DNA of 64,000 nucleotides from Caldithrix abyssi DSM 13497 (GTDB lineage: Bacteria > Electryoneota > AABM5-125-24 > Hatepunaeales > Hatepunaeaceae). The position numbers were made by a program, and so were the translations under genes. The stretch is from assembly GCA_945865405.1 (NCBI GenBank), contig CAMBDS010000004.1:62001-126000 (forward strand), in the 5' to 3' direction. Positions 51,102 to 60,156 of the stretch are shown here, one piece after another; position 1 is the stretch's first letter, and every line of letters starts with the position of its first letter. Under the pieces are notes generated by a model, which saw only the letters and a list, made by a program, of their open reading frames with translations, had not been told where the DNA came from and did no database searches.

Positions 51102-51698
51102 TTGAAGATACTTGATTTGTTCAGCAATACTTTCTTAGCTTATGAAATGATGCAAATTAATTACATGCGCAGTCTTCATCTATGTTCCACCATTCTAATG
51201 CTGGGCGGATTACTCGTCGCGCTACCCGTCTTGGCTGAGACTTCTGGAGGAGTCTCGGCTAACTTAATGTTGAATACGGGCACGCTAAGCACCAGAGTTG
51301 CCAACTTTGTCCCAGTCCTCTGGATAAGTACATTTCACGACTGGAATGTTGGCTGGATTCTCAACATCGATTATTCTGAGGCAACCCCCGGACCAAAGAC
51401 AGGAATTCATAGCGCCTCGCGAATTGCTTTGTGGTTAACCCGTAATTCGGATCTGAGGATCAAAAAACACCTTTTTCGAGTTGGTGGCGGAGTAGGAGTT
51501 GGAATTTGGAAGTACAATCTCAACGGAGACTCAAGTTATCGCGGAGCGATGGGTTTCACTGGTGGCTTAGAATCGAAACTTAAGGTGGCAGAAATAGAAG
51601 GACTCAATCTTGGGTTTGGGTATTATGGACTAAACGTTCCGGGGACAGGTCTTGTTGACGATGGGCTTTATCTTCAAGTTCGATACCAGCTATTCTAA
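51102..51698 (+). CDS. Small probable outer-membrane beta-barrel protein
   Basis: The reading frame is open from TTG 51102, but ATG 51147 or ATG 51165 would place a signal peptide ('MRSLHLCSTILML...VLAETSG') at the terminus and is more likely. The mature part (about 150 residues) alternates polar and hydrophobic residues and has aromatic residues at strand ends. It finishes with 'DDGLYLQVRYQLF', a typical C-terminal barrel strand ending in Phe. I do not recognise a family. A similar exported protein follows 86 bases later. Confidence 0.6.
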   Translation: MKILDLFSNTFLAYEMMQINYMRSLHLCSTILMLGGLLVALPVLAETSGGVSANLMLNTGTLSTRVANFVPVLWISTFHDWNVGWILNIDYSEATPGPKTGIHSASRIALWLTRNSDLRIKKHLFRVGGGVGVGIWKYNLNGDSSYRGAMGFTGGLESKLKVAEIEGLNLGFGYYGLNVPGTGLVDDGLYLQVRYQLF

Positions 51699-51784
51699 GC
51701 AGAGCCATCGCCATGCGTATACTGTCTTGACTTATGCATGGTTCGCATCTATATTCTTAAGAATGGAAGAAAATGGGGGCGTGA

Positions 51785-52570
51785 ATGACCATCCTTTTAG
51801 CATCCGGGAAATTTATGCGTAGGGCGTTAGGAATACTCATAGCGATCTGTTTATTGGGTGTCGCCGTACCTTCATCGACGCAGGCGGCAAATCCCTACAG
51901 TATCGCTTTCGTTGCTGGTGGCGGTTTGCCAGTCGGTTGGTGGGGCGAACGTTGGGGGCTTATGCATTCGGGCGAGTTGACTCTCCGTTACAGAATTGAC
52001 GAGATGGTAGGCTTTTTTATCTTCACAGGTATTAACAAAACCTATTATGTCGAACGAAGCGAAAAGGAAATCGCCGACGATTCACGCGCTGGAGACAGCT
52101 CGCCAGAGTATGAACCCTATACTACCGTCACGGAAGCATCCGAAGGCGGTGCATTCAAGCAATTGCCAGTTGGTACGGGGTTTTATGGAGAAACGTCAAT
52201 CAGTGGCATAAGAACTTACGGTTCGGCTGCGTTTGTAGTCAATCTCTGGAAGTTTGAACGGGGTCAGGTATTCGAAGAGCGGATAACACCGCCCGCCTCA
52301 GATACGATCTTCCATAGTGACAGTTGGTCTGACGAGCAAGACGGCTCTAACGTCGGATTGCAGTTTACAGCCGGGATGCTCTACCCGTTGCGAAAAGGCC
52401 TGTTGCTCGACGCTTCGCTTGCCTATCATTTCACGGGTATCAGCAAGGATAATATGGCTGTCGCCTATTATGGGAAGCCTGCAAGGACGTGGTCAGCCGA
52501 GCAGAAATCTTCTGCCAAAAATCACGCCGATTTTATCGCTCTTCGGGTAGGTGTTCGATTCGGAAGTTAG
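51785..52570 (+). CDS. Exported probable outer-membrane beta-barrel protein
   Basis: ATG 51785 gives 261 residues; an internal ATG at residue 11 would directly start a signal peptide ('MRRALGILIAICLLGVAV...TQAAN'). The mature sequence shows amphipathic strands ('SGELTLRYRIDEMVGFFIFTG', 'GLQFTAGMLYPLR', 'LLLDASLAYHF') and ends in 'FIALRVGVRFGS', suggesting an 8-10 strand barrel. The long polar loops have no known motif. The function is unknown. A strong terminator lies 32 bases after its stop. Confidence 0.7.
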   Translation: MTILLASGKFMRRALGILIAICLLGVAVPSSTQAANPYSIAFVAGGGLPVGWWGERWGLMHSGELTLRYRIDEMVGFFIFTGINKTYYVERSEKEIADDSRAGDSSPEYEPYTTVTEASEGGAFKQLPVGTGFYGETSISGIRTYGSAAFVVNLWKFERGQVFEERITPPASDTIFHSDSWSDEQDGSNVGLQFTAGMLYPLRKGLLLDASLAYHFTGISKDNMAVAYYGKPARTWSAEQKSSAKNHADFIALRVGVRFGS

Positions 52571-52601
52571 CCAAAGCAGTTATGCTTTGAAAGGATAATG
52601 T

Positions 52602-52648
52602 AAAACGAAGAGGGCAACTCAAGTGTGAGTTGCCCTCTTCGTTTTTTT
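52602..52648. terminator. Strong bidirectional terminator
   Basis: A perfect 20-bp stem (52602-52621 with 52626-52645) with a 4-base loop is followed by T7 on the plus strand. The A-rich left arm gives a U-tract on the minus strand. It separates the barrel gene from the convergent end of the lysS-to-hydrolase gene run. Confidence 0.95.
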
Positions 52649-52665
52649 GTCTGTTTTAAGTTAAA

Positions 52666-53505
52666 TCAGTTCGAGAGAGCAAAGCCCTTCTCCGTTTGGA
52701 TCACTTTCCCACTAACCACTTTGGGATCATGCTCGAAGATAAATGTCCAACCTTCGCTCGCCGCCTGAGGCAATATTCGCTTCTTCTCTTCCAAAGTAGT
52801 TACCGGAAAAAGATCGTAAGCCATAATCCACGGAAGTGAGAACTGAGACGCCAAGGGGATCAGATCTGCCGCAAAGACAAAAGTCTTGCCATCGTCTCTA
52901 ATCCGCAGCAGTTGCATCGCTGGTGTATGACCGTTGACAATAACCGTATCGATCCCGGGCATCAAGGAAAAGTCTCCCTCGTAGAGTTCCAGCACCCCTT
53001 TTTCAAGGAGCGGTTCAAAGTCTTCCTTGAAGTAGCTCGCCTTATCTCGCTCAAGGCGACTCCTCGCCTGTTCGAGCTGTTTTTGTTGCAAGTGATAACG
53101 CGCAGAGGGAAACCCTGGTTCAGGAGTGGTCTGATTCTTAATCGTTGCGCCACCTACATGATCGAAGTGAAGGTGTGTCAGAAAAACGTCGGTAATATCT
53201 CCTCGCTTAAGACCGACTTCTCGTAAACCTCCATCGATGTAGTCTTCAGATCCGGTGAAAGCATACATCTCCCTGAACCGTTCCGGGCGACCTTCTCCAA
53301 ATCCGGTATCAACCAATATTACGCGGTCTCCGGTTTCGATCAACAGGCATCGAAGTGCCATATCGATCCGGTTAAGCTCATCTGGCGGGTGATGTCTCGC
53401 CCATAGTGTCCTCGGTACAACGCCAAACATCGCTCCACCATCGAGTTTGAATGTTCCAAAATCGAGGGTTGTAATCTTGAATCGGCTTGTCTGAAAAATT
53501 GCCAC
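52666..53505 (-). CDS. Metallo-beta-lactamase-fold hydrolase
   Basis: The 279-residue protein carries the metal-binding motif H-x-H-x-D-H in 'FLTHLHFDHVGG', another His in 'VIVNGHTPA' and an Asp in 'FVFAADLIPLASQ'. Overall it resembles the AiiA/AttM-like and related hydrolase group of the superfamily. Substrates of such enzymes range from lactones to phosphodiesters, so no exact function is claimed. No signal peptide is seen. It is the last gene of the long minus-strand run, nine bases after the lipoprotein gene. Confidence 0.9.
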   Translation of the reverse strand: MAIFQTSRFKITTLDFGTFKLDGGAMFGVVPRTLWARHHPPDELNRIDMALRCLLIETGDRVILVDTGFGEGRPERFREMYAFTGSEDYIDGGLREVGLKRGDITDVFLTHLHFDHVGGATIKNQTTPEPGFPSARYHLQQKQLEQARSRLERDKASYFKEDFEPLLEKGVLELYEGDFSLMPGIDTVIVNGHTPAMQLLRIRDDGKTFVFAADLIPLASQFSLPWIMAYDLFPVTTLEEKKRILPQAASEGWTFIFEHDPKVVSGKVIQTEKGFALSN

Positions 53506-53514
53506 GGAATTTCC

Positions 53515-55116
53515 TTACCTGCTTCCGATTTTCTGGATCAATTCCGTTGAGACGGTTTGGGGATGATTCAAGTCAAACTCAACGATCTTTGGTCTGCCTG
53601 CCTCTTGGCGATTCACCAGGAGCTTTCCGTCTTTCCCAAAAGACCCCATCGGCGGCGACGCGATCCCCAAATAAGTCATTGCTCCAGAACTTCTTTCAAA
53701 TAGAAGCTGCTCATTGCCACTACCTTGGATTAGTAACCACTTGCCGTCGGGTGAGAGCAGGGGGTAGGCGTATCCTTGCCCGGTCATCTCAAGTGTTGTA
53801 GCGCCACCAGCAAGGGCTCGTTTGTAAATTCCTCGCGCAGTAATAAACAGCAAGGAATCTGCTCGCGGGGTAAATGCCGCCCACTGCACTGGTTCAGCGA
53901 TTCGGATGACCGACTCGCTTCTCTTATGAACCGGATCCAGTCGGAATACCTCAGCAGATTGACGAACACTACCTACATCCTTTCGCACTAACAAAACCGT
54001 GCCGTTTGACTCAAAGAAAGGTTCACAAAACACGAGATCGTCGTCAGTCAATTTTATCGGTGCGGAACCATAGGTTGTCTTGACTCTATAAAGGCTGAAT
54101 CTTCCCTGACCACCCAATCGCCAATTTTTGTCGGCGGAACTATAAAAATAGATCCAGCCCCCGTCTGGCGAAAAGCGCGGGCACACAATCTCGCGCAATC
54201 CTTGCTGAGCCGCCTTAAGCATGTGCTGATCGCCACCACCGCCATTGCGAAAAATGTACTTATCCGATTCCGAAGTCGTTCCGAGATCCCTCACAAAAAG
54301 CAACCCCGACCCATCAGTTGACCGCGAGCCATCCCAACCTTGTGTGACTGTTCGTGCCGGAAATGGCTCGATGTCCCAAAGCGCCGAAAATGTTCGAGCC
54401 GTTGCTTCGTCTTTCAAAGCATCTGAGTTTTCGCCATTAAGGCCTTGAATCGATTTGCGAGCGAGGGCTAAATCCCACGATAATAGTGAGGCTTTCGCCA
54501 GACCTGTTAACGCTTTCGGATCCTTTGGATTTGCTTCAAGTCGGGCAGTTAATTGAATTCGGTCAAGTTGCGCCGACCCGATGAAGTAATTGAGTTCATT
54601 TCGGACAGAATCAGGCAATTCGCCTTTCATCACTTCCAATAGTCTGCCAAGATAGGCGGAAACAGCCTGCTGGTCCTGACCTCGACAAGCTGAGATAACA
54701 GCACGGGAGAGCAACTCTGGCTTGTCTCCCTTCGATGCCATCTGTTTTTCAAGGCTTACCAGCTCAATCTTACCACCCAATTTGTTCAACCGATCCTCAC
54801 CCAACAGAGTGCTGGCAGCGGTGAAAATGCTGGAGCTTCTCGTGCTGTCGGGGAATTTATTGAACGCCTCTGTAACGTGTCTTTCCAATCGCGCTGGATC
54901 GTCTCCTCGCGACACCGCATCTATAAGGGCAACATGGTTCTTCCAACGATCCGGGCTCTTGGCGAGCGAACGTTCAAACGCTTGTGCAGCGGCCTGCCAG
55001 TTACCTTTTTCGTTGAGCCAATACATCCCCGATTTGAAGTCGGCATCGTCTCCCGAGCATGCCGCGATTATGAACGACAGGCTCAGCCCCAAACACCCCA
55101 CCCAAATGGCTCTCAT
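53515..55116 (-). CDS. Lipoprotein with TPR-like repeats and a C-terminal beta-propeller
   Basis: A type II signal peptide with a lipobox-like 'IIAAC' near residue 20 anchors this 533-residue protein. The first half is helical with TPR-like pairs ('KGNWQAAAQAFERSLAKSP', 'LEANPKDPKALTGLAKASL'). The second half has TolB/PD40-like blades ('CPRFSPDGGWIYFYS', 'AAFTPRADSLLFIT', 'YPLLSPDGKWLLIQG'). Such propellers bind proteins or peptides in the periplasm. The reading start overlaps the trxB stop by four bases. I do not recognise a named family. Confidence 0.8.
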   Translation of the reverse strand: MRAIWVGCLGLSLSFIIAACSGDDADFKSGMYWLNEKGNWQAAAQAFERSLAKSPDRWKNHVALIDAVSRGDDPARLERHVTEAFNKFPDSTRSSSIFTAASTLLGEDRLNKLGGKIELVSLEKQMASKGDKPELLSRAVISACRGQDQQAVSAYLGRLLEVMKGELPDSVRNELNYFIGSAQLDRIQLTARLEANPKDPKALTGLAKASLLSWDLALARKSIQGLNGENSDALKDEATARTFSALWDIEPFPARTVTQGWDGSRSTDGSGLLFVRDLGTTSESDKYIFRNGGGGDQHMLKAAQQGLREIVCPRFSPDGGWIYFYSSADKNWRLGGQGRFSLYRVKTTYGSAPIKLTDDDLVFCEPFFESNGTVLLVRKDVGSVRQSAEVFRLDPVHKRSESVIRIAEPVQWAAFTPRADSLLFITARGIYKRALAGGATTLEMTGQGYAYPLLSPDGKWLLIQGSGNEQLLFERSSGAMTYLGIASPPMGSFGKDGKLLVNRQEAGRPKIVEFDLNHPQTVSTELIQKIGSR

Positions 55117-56054
55117 TCTGCTTCTCCTAAAAATCTCTCAACATCGATAGCCGCCATACAACCACTTCCGGCAGCCGTTACCGCCTGACGATATATGTGG
55201 TCTTGAACGTCTCCGCATGCGAATACCCCCGGAATTTTAGTTCGAGTCGATCCCGGTTCTGTTATCAAATATCCCGTTTCGTCCGTATCCAGCACACCCA
55301 TGAAAAGTTCCGTGTTGGGCTTATGGCCGATAGCCATGAACACCCCAGCGACCTTCAAGTCATATACTTCGCCGGTCTGCACATTTTTTACCCGGACAGC
55401 TTCGAGTCCAGTCTCAGGTGCACCGACAAAATCTTCGATTGTGTGATGCCAGAGGAATTCGACCTTGGGATTTGACTCAACACGATGCTGCATGATCTTT
55501 GAAGCACGAAGTTCACCGCGACGATGGATCAAAGTCACCTTCGTCGCAAATTTGGTAAGGTAGTTTGCCTCTTCACAAGCCGAGTCACCGCCGCCCATCA
55601 CAGCGATCTCCTTGCCTCGAAAGAACCAGCCGTCACAGGTAGCACAAGCCGAAACGCCGTGCCCCATCAGAAGCTTCTCCGATTCCAGCCCCAGTAGCTT
55701 GGCTGTGGCGCCAGTCGCGATTATCAGTGCGTCTGCCTTAATTGATCGCTTCCCGACTTTTATTGTGAAAGGGCGCTCGTTCAAATCGACTGAAGAAACC
55801 TCATCAGTAATATATGATGTACCAAACCGCTCAGCCTGTTCCCTAAATTTGTCCATCATGTCGGGACCCATGATACCTTCGGGAAACCCTGGATAATTTT
55901 CGACATCAGTTGTAATGGTAAGTTGTCCGCCTGGCTGAACGCCTTCGATGACGAGCGGTGCAAAATTAGCGCGAGCAGCGTAGAGTGCGGCAGTCAGGCC
56001 AGCAGGGCCCGAGCCGATAATAACAACGCGATAGTGGTCTTGAATGTCTGCCAT
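55113..56054 (-). CDS. trxB: Thioredoxin reductase
   Basis: This NADPH-dependent flavoenzyme keeps thioredoxin reduced in the cytoplasm. The 313 residues show the FAD-binding 'VVIIGSGPAGLTAALYAARA', the redox pair in 'SACATCDGWFF', the NADPH-binding 'IAVMGGGDSACEEANYL', and the C-terminal FAD contact 'GVFACGDVQD'. Length and motif order are standard. It lies 26 bases after the aquaporin gene and its stop overlaps the lipoprotein start, suggesting translational coupling. Confidence 0.96.
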   Translation of the reverse strand: MADIQDHYRVVIIGSGPAGLTAALYAARANFAPLVIEGVQPGGQLTITTDVENYPGFPEGIMGPDMMDKFREQAERFGTSYITDEVSSVDLNERPFTIKVGKRSIKADALIIATGATAKLLGLESEKLLMGHGVSACATCDGWFFRGKEIAVMGGGDSACEEANYLTKFATKVTLIHRRGELRASKIMQHRVESNPKVEFLWHHTIEDFVGAPETGLEAVRVKNVQTGEVYDLKVAGVFMAIGHKPNTELFMGVLDTDETGYLITEPGSTRTKIPGVFACGDVQDHIYRQAVTAAGSGCMAAIDVERFLGEAE

Positions 56055-56080
56055 AATTCCTGTTAGAGGTTGGTAACCTA

Positions 56081-56719
56081 TTACTTTGCAAATATGTATT
56101 TATAGCTCAGTGCCGCAACTGCTGCACCTGCGAAAGGTCCGACAACGTAAATCCAAAATTGCCCGAAGCCATTGGTGAAGAGTGCGGGGCCGAAAGTTCG
56201 TGCCGGATTGAGCGATGCTCCGGTCAACGGGCCTCCCATCAAAATACATGCGGTCAATATCATTCCGATTGCTATTCCGGTTTGATCGCCTCCTCTACCA
56301 CTAACGGCAGTGCAAAAAATCGTAAACATTAGTAAGAAAGTGAGAATTGCCTCGATGAGTATTCCACGAGCTGGAGTTACCGTTGACGCAAGTGTTGTCG
56401 CTCCAAGACCGCTTTCGGATCCGCCAAGAGCGACACACAAAACCCATGCACCTAATGCCCCGCCGAGAAGCTGAGCAGTCCAGTAGACTACGGCGTGCTT
56501 AAGCTTAAATTCTCCACCGATAAGCAAGCCAAAGGTTACAGCCGGGTTAAGATGTGCACCGCTGATTGGTCCTAATGTATAAATCAGAGCTAAAATAACA
56601 AGACCATGCGCAAACGCGACTCCAATCAACCCCCCGATACCTAACGCGCCAGCTCCGGCACCGATAAAGATTAATGCAAATGTGCCGATTAGCTCGGCTG
56701 AGAGTGCTTTTATATGCAT
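56081..56719 (-). CDS. Aquaporin / glycerol facilitator (MIP family)
   Basis: The 212-residue protein has six membrane segments and both NPA half-helices, 'GAHLNPAVTFG' and 'GASLNPARTFGPALF'. The Arg after the second NPA and the compact loops are closer to water-selective AqpZ than to GlpF, which has a larger Asp-containing 'NPARD' site. It would speed water (or small solute) flow through the inner membrane. It follows cutA by 41 bases in the same direction. Confidence 0.94.
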   Translation of the reverse strand: MHIKALSAELIGTFALIFIGAGAGALGIGGLIGVAFAHGLVILALIYTLGPISGAHLNPAVTFGLLIGGEFKLKHAVVYWTAQLLGGALGAWVLCVALGGSESGLGATTLASTVTPARGILIEAILTFLLMFTIFCTAVSGRGGDQTGIAIGMILTACILMGGPLTGASLNPARTFGPALFTNGFGQFWIYVVGPFAGAAVAALSYKYIFAK

Positions 56720-56760
56720 TTTGAATTCTCGATTCAGTTGTTTGATTGAGATTTGTTTTG

Positions 56761-57129
56761 CTACTGTCTTCCGGACTTTGTTTCCTGAATAATCCAGCTC
56801 AAATATTCCATTCCACCGCCTGATGTTGGAATGGCAAGCACTTCCGGCAGATCATACGGATGAACTGAGTGAATATACTCCGAGATTTCTGCCAATCTCC
56901 CCATCGAACTCTTAATCATGAGTTGTAGTTCCTCGCTCTTCTCGACTTTGCTTTTCCATTGGTAGATCGATGTAACTCCCGGTATGATGTTGACACAGGC
57001 AGCAAAATGATTCTCAACAAGATAGCGGGCAATCTTATCAGCGATGGGTCGAGTAGGAACGGAACAGAGAATAAGTACTACGGTGTGGGTCGTTGATTGC
57101 GACGTCTGTAAGTTGATTTGTTGATTCAT
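56761..57129 (-). CDS. cutA: CutA1 divalent-cation tolerance protein
   Basis: The 122-residue protein matches CutA1: 'VLILCSVPTRPIADKIARYLVENHFAACVNIIPGV', then 'SIYQWKSKVEKSEELQLMIKS' and 'HPYDLPEVLAIP' with the family Trp-Lys. CutA1 forms very stable cytoplasmic trimers related to PII proteins; its role in metal tolerance is only partly understood. A polar N-terminal tail of about 14 residues is extra. It starts 14 bases after the ggt stop. Confidence 0.95.
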   Translation of the reverse strand: MNQQINLQTSQSTTHTVVLILCSVPTRPIADKIARYLVENHFAACVNIIPGVTSIYQWKSKVEKSEELQLMIKSSMGRLAEISEYIHSVHPYDLPEVLAIPTSGGGMEYLSWIIQETKSGRQ

Positions 57130-57143
57130 TTTGTAAGATTTTA

Positions 57144-58850
57144 CTACGGAATACTTGCAGGGCCAGCCGATCCAACTCCTCGCGAATCGGCACCTCCATA
57201 AAAGAGACCCTTATCCCAATCGACTGTGACACCTTGACTAATCGACCAACGAGTCTCCGATTTAACAGGCCACCCTCTATCAGCCAAATCCCTTTTAGTC
57301 GAAGGAGAGATCTCTTGTTCGAGGTAAAGGATTGCCGGTTGCCATTGCATATGAATTCGAGGCACGTCTATAGCTGCCTGAACATCCAACTTGTAATCTA
57401 CCATGTTGATTATCATCTGTGCTACAGATGAGATGATCCGCGGTCCTCCGACCGAACCTATTGAAGCGAACGGTCTGTTGTCCTTGAAAATCAGTGTTGG
57501 TGACATGCTTGAAAGAGGTCGTTTGCCCGGTTCACAGAGGTTCACTTCGCCTTGAGTCAGTTCGTAAATGTTCTTGGTCGTAGGGGTAATGGCAAAGTCG
57601 TCCATCGTGTTATTCAGGAATATGCCAAGTTCTGGAACATAAACAAGCGATCCAAACGCCCCATTGACTGATGTTGTGATTGCGCACATCCCGCCTTCTT
57701 TATCTATGACCGAAATATGACTTGTATTTTTCGGTGCAATAATCCAGGGATCACCCGCCTCTTTAACAGGTATTCGCAGTTCTCTTTTAATCGAGCCGCG
57801 CAATTTATCGGCATAGGAACGAGATGACATACCTTCGATAGGTTGCGGGACAAAACCTGGGTCGGCAAGCCATCGAGAGCGGTCAGCAAATGCGAACTCG
57901 AAAGAGGAAGCAACAAGATGGAGTGTTTCCGGGTCTCCCTGTCCGAGATACGACAATGGAAACGGTTCCAAAATATTGAAAATTTCTGCGAGGCAAAGTC
58001 CGCCGGATGAGGGAGGCGGCATAGAAAAGACTTCATAGCCTCGGTAACTAAATTTGATAGGTTCCCGCCAGACGAACTTGTAAGAGCTAAGGTCCTGTGC
58101 CGTAAGTGCCCCGCCAGCTTTAAGCGACGCGGATTCGATTTCTTTCGCTTGAGCGCCATTATAGAAAGATTCTCCGTGGTCTTTAGATATTTGCACCAGA
58201 CACTTAGCAAGAGCTGGTTGCTTAAGTAGATCGCCGCGTTCCAACGGTTTCTCATTCTTAAAGAACGTGCGAACCAAATCAGCATTTTCAGCAAATTTGT
58301 CTCGAAGAGCAGCAATGCGGTTCGCCAAAATTCGGTCGACGACAACGCCATCTTTCGCAAGCCGGATCGACGGAGCGACGACATCTTTCCAAGGTAACTT
58401 TCCATATTTCCGATGTAACTCGGCTCTTCCTGCAACGCTACCCGGAACGCCAACCGCCAATCCACCCAGCCACGATTTGGTAGGGTGGGGTTCCCCCGTG
58501 GTCGAGTCAAGGAAAAGGTCTGCAGTCAAATTCGCAGGAGCATATTCTCTTGCGTCAAGTGCCTCGGTCTTTCCACTCTTAACCGAATAAACCAACGCAA
58601 ACTCACCACCTCCCAAACCGCTGTGGTACTGTTCGGCAACAGACAGGGCAAACGCCGCCGCAATCGCCGCATCGACTGCATTGCCGCCTTTACCGAGAAG
58701 CTCGACAGCTGCCTCAGTCGCAGTAACGTGCGGAGTTGCTGCCATTCCACCACGCGAGCAGAAGGGAGCCCGATACGCAGCAAGTAGAGTCGTCGCATGC
58801 AAAATCTGAACTATTGTTGCGGCGAACCACACTGCGCGAATTATCAACAT
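57144..58850 (-). CDS. ggt: Gamma-glutamyltranspeptidase
   Basis: The 568-residue precursor has a signal-like N-terminus (about 1-26) and the N-terminal nucleophile fold: 'ATPHVTATEAAVELLGKGGNAVDAAIA', 'HSGLGGGEFALVYS', and the processing site before the nucleophile Thr in 'NTSHISVIDKEGGM'. Self-cleavage gives large and small subunits. It hydrolyses or transfers the gamma-glutamyl bond of glutathione-like compounds in the periplasm. The C-terminal 'YGGADSRGVGSA' is typical. It begins three bases after the LolC/E stop. Confidence 0.94.
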   Translation of the reverse strand: MLIIRAVWFAATIVQILHATTLLAAYRAPFCSRGGMAATPHVTATEAAVELLGKGGNAVDAAIAAAFALSVAEQYHSGLGGGEFALVYSVKSGKTEALDAREYAPANLTADLFLDSTTGEPHPTKSWLGGLAVGVPGSVAGRAELHRKYGKLPWKDVVAPSIRLAKDGVVVDRILANRIAALRDKFAENADLVRTFFKNEKPLERGDLLKQPALAKCLVQISKDHGESFYNGAQAKEIESASLKAGGALTAQDLSSYKFVWREPIKFSYRGYEVFSMPPPSSGGLCLAEIFNILEPFPLSYLGQGDPETLHLVASSFEFAFADRSRWLADPGFVPQPIEGMSSRSYADKLRGSIKRELRIPVKEAGDPWIIAPKNTSHISVIDKEGGMCAITTSVNGAFGSLVYVPELGIFLNNTMDDFAITPTTKNIYELTQGEVNLCEPGKRPLSSMSPTLIFKDNRPFASIGSVGGPRIISSVAQMIINMVDYKLDVQAAIDVPRIHMQWQPAILYLEQEISPSTKRDLADRGWPVKSETRWSISQGVTVDWDKGLFYGGADSRGVGSAGPASIP

Positions 58851-58853
58851 AGT

Positions 58854-60143
58854 CTATTCATACCTGATAGCTTCGACCGGATCCAGTTGACCGGCGCGCC
58901 TCGCTGGGTAGATGGTAGCTAATAGTGTCAACCCGATTGAGACGAATCCTATAATCAAAAAATCAGTAACAGCCATTTTCACCGGCAGGGAGCTCAAAAA
59001 ATAGACGTCACCCGGTAGTGAGAAAAATTGATAAACCTGCTGTAACCTGCACAATGTCCATCCAAGTATCAGGCCCGCGAAAGTCCCTACCACGCCAACA
59101 ATAAGCCCCTCGTACATGAATATCCGCATAATCAATTCCCGTGTTGCGCCTATTGCTTTTAGGATGCCTATTTCGCGTCGTTTTTCGAGAACAACCATTA
59201 TCTGGCTTGCAACAATATTAAATGCCGCTACAACAATGATTAACGAAAGTAAAATGGTGTAAATCCATTTCTCGATTTTCATCCACCGGAAGAGTGTCTT
59301 GTGCATATCTTCCCAGGTGCGGGGATAGTAAGGATACCCAAGTTTTTCCTCAAGGTAGGAGGAGACTTTAGAAGCATCGTCCGGGTTTGTCAGCTTAACC
59401 TCAAGTCCTGATACACCTTCGCCAAAGTCGTAGAGTTCTGAGGCGCTTTTGATTGAGATATATGAAAAAGAGTCGTCGTATTCGTAGATACCCGTTTCAA
59501 ATACGCCCGTGACGATGAACCTCTTTAATTTTGGCGACGAAAGGAGGCTGGTCATACCTGCTGGACTAATCAGCAGTACAGTGTCGCCAAGGCTTGCCCC
59601 TAACCGGAACGAGAGTTGCCTTCCTAAAACGATCCCTGTGATGGATCCGGTGCGTGGCGGAACTGGCGAGGTTTTGTTGCCATCAAGAATGTCACCAACA
59701 GTTCCGATCCCTTCGGCGGGCCCCTCGACGTCGAGATTACCAGCTATGATTGTCTTCGGAAGATCAGATACTTTCCCGACGCTCGCTTCGTCGATACCTT
59801 TTACCAGCGCCCATTCGACGCTTTTCCCGCGGCGAAGCAACCCCTTATCCTGAATATAGGGCGTTACGCCAACAACCTTGCCCATATTCGAAATTGTATC
59901 GGAAATTGACTGATAATTACTCATCGGAAGATCGTGAAAGAGCGAGACCTTCAAATGGGAATCAGCTCCGATGATTCTTCCACGTACTTCGCTTTCGAAG
60001 CCATTCATAACAGAAAGAACAATCACCAGCGCCGCCGTCCCGATCATCACCCCGGCCGCCGAGATGTACGTGATTAACGATATGAACCCTGTGCGCTGTT
60101 TCGAGCGGAGGTACCGATTGGCGATAAACAACTCAAGGTTCAC
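58854..60143 (-). CDS. LolC/LolE-type lipoprotein-releasing ABC permease
   Basis: The 429-residue protein has an N-terminal membrane helix after 'IANRYLRSKQRTGFISLITYIS', a large periplasmic MacB-type domain and three C-terminal FtsX-type helices ('KREIGILKAIGATRELIMRIF'). The family releases outer-membrane lipoproteins from the inner membrane to LolA, with LolD as ATPase. Only one permease is present, as in species using a single LolF-like protein. No ATPase is adjacent; the LolD/MacB-like ATPase at 22233-22907 is a possible partner. It follows lysS by 13 bases. Confidence 0.93.
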   Translation of the reverse strand: MNLELFIANRYLRSKQRTGFISLITYISAAGVMIGTAALVIVLSVMNGFESEVRGRIIGADSHLKVSLFHDLPMSNYQSISDTISNMGKVVGVTPYIQDKGLLRRGKSVEWALVKGIDEASVGKVSDLPKTIIAGNLDVEGPAEGIGTVGDILDGNKTSPVPPRTGSITGIVLGRQLSFRLGASLGDTVLLISPAGMTSLLSSPKLKRFIVTGVFETGIYEYDDSFSYISIKSASELYDFGEGVSGLEVKLTNPDDASKVSSYLEEKLGYPYYPRTWEDMHKTLFRWMKIEKWIYTILLSLIIVVAAFNIVASQIMVVLEKRREIGILKAIGATRELIMRIFMYEGLIVGVVGTFAGLILGWTLCRLQQVYQFFSLPGDVYFLSSLPVKMAVTDFLIIGFVSIGLTLLATIYPARRAGQLDPVEAIRYE

Positions 60144-60156
60144 TTAATGAATTGCC

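Noticed and set aside
57704-58510. 268-codon minus-strand ORF
   Set aside because: It is another frame of the ggt gene, which has clear family motifs through the whole range; the alternative product is basic and featureless.
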